From an uncultured Chloroflexales bacterium (GTDB taxonomy: Bacteria; Chloroflexota; Chloroflexia; Chloroflexales; Chloroflexaceae), in assembly GCA_937902315.1 (NCBI GenBank), contig CALGUG010000054.1, positions 124,001-188,000 on the forward strand: 64,000 bases of DNA. Reading direction: 5' to 3'. The notes below the pieces were generated by a model. It was not told the origin of the DNA. It was given only the letters and a program-made list of their open reading frames with translations, and did not search any database. A program made the translations under genes and the position numbers. Positions 15,059-21,453 of this stretch are shown here, one piece after another. Position 1 is the first letter of the stretch. Each line of letters starts with the position of its first letter.

Positions 15059-15895
15059 TTATTTGAGCACTTCAGCTTTGCCATCAACAATGGTTAGTTG
15101 ATATTTGTAGGCGCCGTCGCGACCATACTGCCCACCGGTTTCAAAGCGGGCGGTCACTTCGACAAGACCCCACACAAAGCTGTTGTTTGGCCCCAAGTTG
15201 AGCTCACCGGATTTATCGGGCGGGAAGCCCTCCATCCAGATGCGCTCGCCTACAGGTAAGGGGCTAGAGCCGTCCTCTTCGGTGGCGATGCCTTCAGCCA
15301 AGACATAAATCGCTGAATTCCAGAAGTAGTAGCCTTGAGTCGTGACTTCTTGACCATTGTAGGCTTCTGGATTTTTTACCAGATCAAAGAGGCTTACCTT
15401 GCCCTCGCCAAGTGCTTTATTTTCAATTCGTTGCTCGACGCGTTTGACCTGCTCTATCGGCTTGGCAGATTGTACTTGCAAACGATATTTATAAGTTCCA
15501 TCAGGGCCGTAGTTGCCTGCTGATTCGAAAAGACCTTGGAGACGGACGAAACCGAAGATCGAGTCGCCCGGGTTATGGAGCTGTTCGCTAGCATCTGAGG
15601 GGAAGCCATCAAGCCAGATGGGGTCGCCAAGCGGTTTCGCATCAAGGCCATTGTCGAGCGTGCTGAGACCGATGGCTAAAACTGAAATGGCGGCGTTTTC
15701 ACCGCTAGCAGGGCGGGAGACATAGGCACCGTCAACGGTGACTTCTTTACCATTATAGGAGTTTGCTTGTGTTGTGAGATCTTGGACGCTGAGTGCGCCA
15801 GACCCTCCCCCGCTTCCGCTGCATGTCGTCAACATTAGCAACATGGCGAGCAACAGACCGAAGAGCGACATGGCTCGAGTCGGCTTGCCGTTCAT
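15059..15895 (-). CDS. Exported lipoprotein with two tandem OB-like domains
   Basis: This is a 278-residue protein. A signal peptide ends in LMLTTC, a lipobox-like sequence, followed by a glycine/serine linker. Two homologous domains follow: about 36-140 (LSVQDLTTQANSYNGKEVTV ... IWLDGFP) and about 165-270 (VSLFDLVKNPEAYNGQEVTT ... IWMEGFP). The pattern of a DL-x-N-x-YNGxEVT strand followed by a long beta-rich stretch looks like an internal duplication of an OB-type fold. The function is unknown. A textbook promoter (TTGCAC, 17 bp, TATAAT) drives it, and a strong terminator ends it, so it is a single-gene unit. Confidence 0.75.
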   Translation of the reverse strand: MNGKPTRAMSLFGLLLAMLLMLTTCSGSGGGSGALSVQDLTTQANSYNGKEVTVDGAYVSRPASGENAAISVLAIGLSTLDNGLDAKPLGDPIWLDGFPSDASEQLHNPGDSIFGFVRLQGLFESAGNYGPDGTYKYRLQVQSAKPIEQVKRVEQRIENKALGEGKVSLFDLVKNPEAYNGQEVTTQGYYFWNSAIYVLAEGIATEEDGSSPLPVGERIWMEGFPPDKSGELNLGPNNSFVWGLVEVTARFETGGQYGRDGAYKYQLTIVDGKAEVLK

Positions 15896-16025
15896 TTATA
15901 CCCTCCTGAGCGCTGCAATTGCAATTGATCCTGGATACTACAGACATAACAAAATGTACACGCAGGTGTGCGCCGCGTGCATTGCAGCCCGTACCAGTAC
16001 CAAGAGCGCCTCTGCGGACGCGTGA

Positions 16026-16054
16026 ATTATACCAGAAGCTCTTATGCAGTGCAA
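16026..16054 (-). promoter_or_regulatory. Sigma70-type promoter of the two-domain lipoprotein gene
   Basis: On the minus strand TTGCAC (16054-16049), a 17-bp spacer and TATAAT (16031-16026) are found. The message would have a leader of about 125 nt. Confidence 0.8.
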
Positions 16055-16262
16055 CCGCTGGGGCTGAGGCGGCCTAGGTTGAGGGGCTGTTAGGGGCTTT
16101 GGAGACGCTTACTATTTGGAATAAAATTGGATCCAATATCCGGAATAGGCTATATAAATTATAAACGAGATTGACTTTGTGATGCTGAGAACAGGTTGTT
16201 TATTAGAATTGGTTTGTGATAACGATCATTTTAGTGTATCCTAATTATTTGTTAAGCTCTTC

Positions 16263-16291
16263 TTGACAGCCTAACAGCCACAGAGTATTAT
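16263..16291 (+). promoter_or_regulatory. Sigma70-type promoter of rny
   Basis: A consensus TTGACA, a 17-bp spacer and TATTAT are present. Transcription would start about 105 nt before the rny start codon. Confidence 0.8.
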
Positions 16292-16403
16292 ATAGAAACA
16301 ACAAACCTTGAAAGGTAAGGTACGCACTATTTATTACAGGGCAGAACGTCAAATTTCGTGATGCCAGGTGCTAGTGTACCTTAACAATTGCATAGGAGGA
16401 AGC

Positions 16404-17939
16404 GTGTTTAACCTACTAGGAGGAGCCATAGTAGGACTCGTGTTAGGTTTCATCACGGGTACCCTCATAGGCATACGCTTATATAAACATAATGCTCGCG
16501 TGCTCCTCCAACAGAGTGAGACGCAATCGCGCTTATTGTTGGAAGAAGCGCGTTCGCAGCAAAAAGAGATTCTCCTCCAAGCTAAAGACGATGCCTTGCG
16601 CATTCGAAATGAGGCAGAGCTTGAATTGCGCGAATCTCGTTTGTCGCTTCTGAAACAAGAAGAGCGCCTCCAACGGAAAGAGGAAAACCTCGACCGTAAG
16701 CTCGAAGGGCTTGAACGGCGCGAACGACAAATGTTGAACCGCGAACGCCAAGTGGAGGCATTACATGCCGATGCTGAAAGGCATCGCAATCTCCAGATAA
16801 GTGAGCTTGAGCGTATATCGATGCTGTCAGTGGAAGACGCCCGTTCTATTATTTTAGAGCAGGTAGAGCGCGAAACGCGCGATGAATCCGCTCGACGCAT
16901 TCGTGAAATTGAACTCGCAACCCGCGAGGAATCCAATAAAACGGCACGCAAAATTATTAGTATGGCGATTCAACGCTGTGCTTCTGAATATGTAGCCGAG
17001 ATCACCGTATCTACCGTAGCGCTTCCAGGTGAAGAGCTGAAGGGGCGCATCATCGGTCGCGAAGGCCGCAATATCCGAGCCTTCGAACAGATTACGGGTG
17101 TTGATATTATTGTAGATGATACTCCTGAGGCGGTGACGCTCTCGTGTCATGACCCTGTCCGTCGTGAAGTCGCACGCGTGGCGCTGACAAAATTGATCAA
17201 AGATGGGCGGATCCACCCCACTCGTATTGAGGAGGTTGTGCTTAAAACCCAGCAGGAGATCGAACAGATTATGCGTGAAGAGGGTGAGCGCGTGGCCTAT
17301 GAAGCCAATGTTCAAGGCCTTCACCCTGACTTGATTAAACTGCTTGGGAGGCTCAAGTATCGTACGAGTTATGGCCAGAATGTGTTGCACCATTCCTTAG
17401 AGTGCGCACTACTTGCCGCTCACCTTGCTGCTGAGCTAGGAGCCAATATCACGGTTGCCAAAACGGCGGCTCTTCTCCACGATATTGGCAAAGCGGTGGA
17501 CCACGAAGTCCAAGGCCCACATGCTCTGATCGGAGCAGATATCGCTCGGCGTCTTGGCCGTTCGCCGGCGATTGTACACGCTATTGCGGCCCACCATAAC
17601 GATGAAGAACCCCAGACGGTTGAGGCCTTCCTCGTGCAAGCGGTCGACGCGATTTCGGGCGGACGCCCGGGCGCGCGCCGTGAGACACTTGATTCCTATA
17701 TCAAACGACTCGAAGCTTTAGAGACTGTGGCCACTTCCTTCCAAGGCGTCCAACGCGCCTTCGCCATTCAAGCGGGGCGGGAAGTGCGAGTGATGGTTCA
17801 ACCCGATGCGATTGACGATCTTGCGAGCATTCACCTTGCGCGCGATGTCGCCAAGAAGATCGAGGAGAGCTTACAGTATCCCGGTCAGATTAAAGTCACT
17901 GTTATTCGAGAAACACGCGTTGTTGATTACGCGCGTTAG
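16404..17939 (+). CDS. rny: Ribonuclease Y
   Basis: Start is GTG 16404, because AGGAGG (16394-16399) lies 4 bp before it; an in-frame GTG at 16368 has no ribosome site. The 511-residue protein has the full RNase Y order: one N-terminal membrane helix (about 3-25), a long basic/acidic coiled coil (about 30-190), a KH domain with IIGREGRNIRAFE, and an HD domain with LLHDIGKAVDHE carrying the metal-binding HD pair. RNase Y is the membrane-bound endoribonuclease that starts mRNA decay. The length matches the family. A stem-loop follows the gene. The placement just upstream of spoVS resembles the ymdA-ymdB-spoVS order of Bacillus, but ymdB is missing. Confidence 0.97.
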   Translation: MFNLLGGAIVGLVLGFITGTLIGIRLYKHNARVLLQQSETQSRLLLEEARSQQKEILLQAKDDALRIRNEAELELRESRLSLLKQEERLQRKEENLDRKLEGLERRERQMLNRERQVEALHADAERHRNLQISELERISMLSVEDARSIILEQVERETRDESARRIREIELATREESNKTARKIISMAIQRCASEYVAEITVSTVALPGEELKGRIIGREGRNIRAFEQITGVDIIVDDTPEAVTLSCHDPVRREVARVALTKLIKDGRIHPTRIEEVVLKTQQEIEQIMREEGERVAYEANVQGLHPDLIKLLGRLKYRTSYGQNVLHHSLECALLAAHLAAELGANITVAKTAALLHDIGKAVDHEVQGPHALIGADIARRLGRSPAIVHAIAAHHNDEEPQTVEAFLVQAVDAISGGRPGARRETLDSYIKRLEALETVATSFQGVQRAFAIQAGREVRVMVQPDAIDDLASIHLARDVAKKIEESLQYPGQIKVTVIRETRVVDYAR

Positions 17940-18280
17940 CCCTAAACCGCGATGCTGTATTGTGCCACGGTCCACTGTTCATCCATATGGTTATGACTGT
18001 CTGTGACCGTGGCATTTATTTCCACAGATGTGTTGCTATATGGTATAGTATGAGCTTACTCCTTTTCTCAAATATCATATTGATCTACACAATATGAATA
18101 ATTTGTAGAAAATGCTAGAGTCCTCAAGAAACTTGAGGCATATAGTATGCTTGTATTTGCAAAAGCACCGTCTGAGCTCAGTGCTCTGGCTGAGATGTAG
18201 CGACGGGGCCCACAACAAAGCAGTTCCTACTTTGTTGGGTAGGTTAGATGGCCTTAAGGACAGGAAGGAGAGGCTCTTGC
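17940..18280. other. 341-bp gap between rny and spoVS
   Basis: After the rny stem-loop there are two more hairpins: CCTCAAG/CTTGAGG at 18122-18138 and CAACAAAG/CTTTGTTG at 18213-18237. The last lies 27 bp before the spoVS ribosome site and could be a leader structure. A fragment at about 18176-18215 resembles the left arm of the core repeat. Confidence 0.5.
17963..18014 (+). terminator. Possible terminator stem-loop after rny
   Basis: TGCCACGGTC pairs with GACCGTGGCA (10 bp) around a 32-nt loop and is followed by TTTATTT. The loop is long, so processing or readthrough is possible. Confidence 0.5.
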
Positions 18281-18697
18281 ATGAGCACTGACGCTACTCC
18301 GAACGATCCGAACAAGCATACGCAGAGTCAATCAAACGCTTCAAAACCCGAGGAGGAACGTATGAATCCAGCTCAGTCGGTTCAAGTCGCCCGTGCCGTT
18401 GGTTCCGCTGATGTTGTCGTTGAGCGCCAAGGCAATGCTGAGGTTCTAAAGGTCTCGACCCGATCTCGCCCGAGCGCAGTAGCAGGCGCTATCGCTGGCG
18501 TTATTCGTGAAAGTGGAACAGCAGAAGTACAATCGATCGGTGCAGGTGCGACGAACCAAGCAATCAAGGCTGTAGCCATCGCTCGTAGTTACCTAAGCGA
18601 AGAGGGTGTCGACATCATCTGTGTCCCGTCCTTCATTGATGTATCGATCGATGATGAAGAGCGTACTGCTATTCGCCTGCTGATTGAGCGTCGTTGA
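18281..18697 (+). CDS. spoVS: Stage V sporulation protein S (SpoVS)
   Basis: The C-terminal 86 residues, from EVLKVSTRSRPSAVAGAIAG to the end, are a clear SpoVS domain (Alba-like fold), with the typical SIGAGATNQAIKAVAIAR and DIICVPSFIDVSIDDEERT. In Bacillus SpoVS acts in sporulation and septation; in non-sporulating groups such as Deinococcota and Chloroflexota its role is unknown. Two starts have ribosome sites. ATG 18281 (138 residues) has AGGAAGGAG upstream. ATG 18362 (111 residues) has AGGAGG 5 bp upstream. The 27-residue difference is polar and looks disordered. The longer form is listed, but the shorter one may be equally real. Confidence 0.93.
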   Translation: MSTDATPNDPNKHTQSQSNASKPEEERMNPAQSVQVARAVGSADVVVERQGNAEVLKVSTRSRPSAVAGAIAGVIRESGTAEVQSIGAGATNQAIKAVAIARSYLSEEGVDIICVPSFIDVSIDDEERTAIRLLIERR

Positions 18698-18845
18698 CGT
18701 GGGTAGCTTCTGATGAAAGAGCGAAATCTGCTTTCAGAACTCGCTCTTTCTCGTTAGCAATGTCGGACTTGTGCCATTGGTGCAAGGTTTGGAAGTGAAC
18801 TAGGGAAAGACCCCGCCGCGGCTGAATAGCGCAAAACGGGTGGTT

Positions 18846-19127
18846 TTAAAGGACAATGTTGCGTTCTCGAATGAGGCGTTGACGCGTCTTTTTGAAGAGT
18901 TCATCGTAACTCATTCGCCCCATTGTGATCTCGTATTTATAGGCTTGAAGCAGTTTATGAACCTCTGCATCAAGTCGCTCTTCGACCATGAGTTCATCGC
19001 TGATGATCTCTTTGGTAGCAATGCGCAGTTGGCTATCATTTCCTTGAAAAAGGATGCCATCGATCTCTGCAAGCTGATCGACAATCTCTGCGGCGAGTTG
19101 CTCGATCTTTTCAGGCGAAAGTTTCAT
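18846..19127 (-). CDS. DUF507 family protein
   Basis: This is a 93-residue protein from ATG 19127, which has GGAG 8 bp upstream; a GTG four codons earlier is possible. The sequence MKLSPEKIEQLAAEIVDQLA, then IISDELMVEERLDAEVHKLL and a C-terminal RQRLIRERNIVL match the small, helical, acidic DUF507 family found in Aquificota, Acidobacteria and Chloroflexota. No function is known. It is monocistronic, with the extended -10 element CATGATATAATGAA upstream. Confidence 0.8.
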   Translation of the reverse strand: MKLSPEKIEQLAAEIVDQLAEIDGILFQGNDSQLRIATKEIISDELMVEERLDAEVHKLLQAYKYEITMGRMSYDELFKKTRQRLIRERNIVL

Positions 19128-19179
19128 CACGCGCTCCACTTGATATCAAGACACGATAGCTACTTACTCGGTCGTGTTC

Positions 19180-19188
19180 ATTATATCA
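19180..19188 (-). promoter_or_regulatory. Extended -10 promoter of the DUF507 gene
   Basis: TGATATAAT on the minus strand ends 52 bp before ATG 19127. The 14-bp context is identical to that of the ppa promoter. Confidence 0.6.
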
Positions 19189-19384
19189 TGTGGGACTAGA
19201 TCGGGCGGACAGACTCAACGAGATTCGATTGCGCGCTGGTACTATGGCCCGAACACATCGTACCCAAACGCTTCTTGAGCTCGTGTGACGAAGAGTAGTT
19301 TAGTGAGTGTTCGCTCTGTGGGTGGATATGCAACGGTGCATAATACTACCTTTGTGTTTTTGACCTTGTTTTGGATGAGTGTAG

Positions 19385-19432
19385 AACACTGAAGGGTGTA
19401 GGCAAAAAAGCCTGCACCCTTCAGTGTTTTTT
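19385..19432 (+). terminator. Strong plus-strand terminator without an upstream plus-strand gene
   Basis: A 19-bp stem (one G-U pair, 19385-19403 with 19410-19428) has an A6 loop and is followed by T to 19432. The nearest plus-strand gene ends 690 bp away with a minus-strand gene between them. Confidence 0.85.
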
Positions 19433-19455
19433 GCTTTGTTTAGCGAAATCAAGCC

Positions 19456-19526
19456 TTCAAGCGGCGAGGACCGTCGCTTCCATTCGGCCTCTAGCGCGTC
19501 CGCCTACGGCTACCAACATCTTGCCC
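19456..19526 (+). repeat. Core repeat copy 7, forward orientation, unpaired
   Basis: The exact core is at 19496-19516. The right-hand boundary CAAGCGGACTTCG-TA is present. Confidence 0.85.
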
Positions 19527-19690
19527 GTACAACGGGGTGCTAGCCGTGTGCGCCGCAGCCGCCCCCAACCATCACTCAAGCGGACTTCGTATGCCATCAA
19601 ATCTGTTTAAAGATGTGCATGCTTATAGGAAAACAAAGGATGAAATAGGCTTGAGTTCCATAGATCTGCTCTAAACGTGCCGACGAGAAG

Positions 19691-20566
19691 CTAGGCACTA
19701 ACACTGATATGCCATGGATTGCCCGATGGATCGCTAAAGCGCAGTTCGCCCTCTTGCTCTTCAGTGGGCCAGTTCGCCTCCTTAAGCCGCTGCTTAAGCG
19801 CATCGAGCTCGGCTTGGCTGGCAAAGCTGAAGCGCGAAAAGCGTAGCCCAACCGCATTGGCAGGCGCAGGAGAGGCCCCGCGACTCTGCCACTCGTTTAA
19901 GCCAAGATGGTGATGATAGCCGTTGACAGCCACAAAAGCGGCGCCCGGATAGTTGGCCTGCATCAGGTCGAAGCCCACGACTTGGGTATAGAAGTGGCGG
20001 GCGGCTGCGACATCGCTGACGCGTAGGTGCATATGTCCGACGCTTGTGCCTTCGGCGATCGCTCCAAGCGGCTCTTTATCGCCTTTCAAGACGCTGAAGA
20101 AGCCTTCGAGGTCGAGCGGCAGCGTATCCATGGCGACATACTTGCCGTTCATCGGCCACTCTGCGCGCGGGCGGTCGCAATAGAGCTCGATGCCATTGCC
20201 ATCGGGATCATCGAGGTAGAAAGCCTGGCTCACGAGATGGTCTGAAGCGCCCCCAACCCGATAGCCGCCTTGGAAGAGGCGCAACATAGTGCGGGCCAGA
20301 TCGCGCTGACTCGGGAAGAGAAAGGCCACGTGGAAGAGACCAGTCGTGTTGTAGGGCGGACGAACAGCTTGCTCTTGTTGGACCAGTTCAACCAAAACCG
20401 TTTGGCTTGTACCAAGTTGGGCCAGTTGCCCATCGTTCTTGTGTACTTGCATGCCCAGCAGGTCGCGATAAAAGATCAATGACCGCTCAAGGTCGGCTAC
20501 GGCCAATTGGGGCGCGCCCAGAACTAAATGAGGTGACAGGGCCGGAGTAGCCATAAAGATACTCAC
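19691..20566 (-). CDS. VOC-family ring-cleavage dioxygenase (catechol 2,3-dioxygenase, CatE-like)
   Basis: This is a 291-residue protein made of two vicinal-oxygen-chelate modules (about 10-130 and 165-290). H79 in GLFHVAF, H178 in GHMHLRV and other conserved residues such as DPDGNGIELY and FSDPSGNPWHIS mark extradiol dioxygenases. The layout and length fit CatE of Bacillus subtilis, which removes catechol. The upstream gene on the same strand is a DoxX protein, the same order as catD-catE. A TTGACA -35 element that overlaps a palindrome at 20657-20672 is a likely promoter and operator. The assignment of catechol as substrate is by analogy only. Confidence 0.8.
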   Translation of the reverse strand: MSIFMATPALSPHLVLGAPQLAVADLERSLIFYRDLLGMQVHKNDGQLAQLGTSQTVLVELVQQEQAVRPPYNTTGLFHVAFLFPSQRDLARTMLRLFQGGYRVGGASDHLVSQAFYLDDPDGNGIELYCDRPRAEWPMNGKYVAMDTLPLDLEGFFSVLKGDKEPLGAIAEGTSVGHMHLRVSDVAAARHFYTQVVGFDLMQANYPGAAFVAVNGYHHHLGLNEWQSRGASPAPANAVGLRFSRFSFASQAELDALKQRLKEANWPTEEQEGELRFSDPSGNPWHISVSA

Positions 20567-20656
20567 TTTCTTAAAAAGATTGTTTTTAAATGTTTTGCGG
20601 CAGAAAAAGCGACCTTATAAGCAGAATTACCAGCTATTATCAGAAAAAACAAGATG

Positions 20657-20672
20657 TCAATTTTGTAATTGA
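20657..20672. promoter_or_regulatory. Palindrome TCAATT-TTGT-AATTGA upstream of the CatE-like gene
   Basis: It is a perfect 6+6 inverted repeat with a 4-bp centre. On the minus strand its left part merges into TTGACA, so a repressor bound here would cover the -35 region. Confidence 0.5.
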
Positions 20673-20712
20673 GTAACGCTCGGTCTTGCGAAGAAAGATC
20701 GCTTTAGAATAG

Positions 20713-20749
20713 GCTAGATGCCATGTTGATCAGCGGCATCTAGCTTTTT
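20713..20749 (+). terminator. Stem-loop with T-run on the plus strand between the DoxX and CatE-like genes
   Basis: GCTAGATGCC pairs with GGCATCTAGC (10 bp, 12-nt loop) and is followed by five T on the plus strand. Both flanking genes are on the minus strand, where it would act only as a hairpin 18 bp after the DoxX stop. Confidence 0.6.
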
Positions 20750-20766
20750 GCTTATATAACAGTTTT

Positions 20767-21216
20767 TTAATCTGTGCTGATGCTTTGGGCCAGTCTTCGC
20801 TCGTATCCAAACACTTGACTGTCGAGCGCATAGCTACCACCACCAAGGAAGGCCAAACTGAGTGAGGCGCCGAACAGGATCAAGACCAGCTCGTAGCCAT
20901 TGGCACTAACAAAAAAGCCGTTGCCGATGTGAACTGTGAAGAGCGCTACCAGCATATCGATGGTGAGGGCTAAACCGATCCAGCGAGTGCCAAAGCCAAA
21001 GATGAGTCCTAGCCCACCGAAAAATTCAACCGCGATCACGACTATTGCGAATAGGCCGGGGAATGGAATGCCTACTTGGGTCAGAAACATGGTAAAGCCT
21101 GAGAGGCCGAATTCGCTGATCTTTTGCCAGCCGTGCATCAAAAAGATAAAGCCTGTTACGATTCGTAATATGCTGATGCCGACTTGGGGCTGATGAAGGT
21201 AGCTTAGCTGCTTCAA
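20767..21216 (-). CDS. DoxX family membrane protein (CatD-like)
   Basis: This is a 149-residue protein with four membrane helices, and the DoxX hallmarks LRIVTGFIFLMHGWQK at the start, AIVVIAVEFFGGLGLIFGFG in the middle and GYELVLILFGASLSLAF near the end. Start is TTG 21216 with AGGAG 7 bp upstream. DoxX proteins take part in thiol, sulfur and quinone redox stress; CatD of Bacillus, a DoxX protein, is encoded with CatE. Here too the dioxygenase gene lies downstream, 200 bp away, though with its own promoter-like sequence. Heme or quinone binding cannot be judged from the sequence. Confidence 0.88.
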   Translation of the reverse strand: MKQLSYLHQPQVGISILRIVTGFIFLMHGWQKISEFGLSGFTMFLTQVGIPFPGLFAIVVIAVEFFGGLGLIFGFGTRWIGLALTIDMLVALFTVHIGNGFFVSANGYELVLILFGASLSLAFLGGGSYALDSQVFGYERRLAQSISTD

Positions 21217-21395
21217 GTTACTTCTCCTATCTTTTAAACATAAAGCCTAACTACTGTTGACAGTTTAGCGCTAGGGTATCTGAATGATTGTCCTTTGGGC
21301 CGTCCGTTCGTCGCCATTGCTGCTCTTTGGCGCTGTATGCCAGTTATCTGCTCTCGAACATGCCCATACTTGGAGGAACTGGCTTGAAATTGGCC

Positions 21396-21423
21396 TTGGT
21401 CAATTACCCAACAGTGCTATACT
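21396..21423 (+). promoter_or_regulatory. Promoter of the SARP-type regulator gene
   Basis: TTGGTC (21396-21401), 16 bp and TATACT (21418-21423) make a plausible promoter whose -10 lies in the centre of the inverted repeat 21401-21442. Confidence 0.55.
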
Positions 21424-21442
21424 GCTAGCAGTTGGGTAATTG
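21401..21442. promoter_or_regulatory. 12-bp inverted repeat flanking the -10 element (candidate operator)
   Basis: CAATTACCCAAC (21401-21412) and GTTGGGTAATTG (21431-21442) are perfect complements separated by 18 bp. The right arm ends 11 bp before the ATG. Confidence 0.75.
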
Positions 21443-21453
21443 TAGGGAGGAAT

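Larger units (their letters stand above)
15896..16403. other. 508-bp intergenic region with divergent promoters
   Basis: The gap holds the two divergent promoters listed here. The part from 16070 to 16260 is AT-rich with no repeat and no visible gene. Confidence 0.6.
19128..19690. other. 563-bp gap
   Basis: The gap holds the DUF507 promoter, an orphan terminator, and a forward core repeat whose right end stops at TA 19590-19591. The stretch 19200-19380 has no recognisable repeat or gene; a short RNA ending at the orphan terminator is possible. Confidence 0.5.

Noticed and set aside
18122..18138. CCTCAAG hairpin between rny and spoVS as a terminator
   Set aside because: The stem is only 7 bp and no T-run follows; I keep it only as a possible leader structure.
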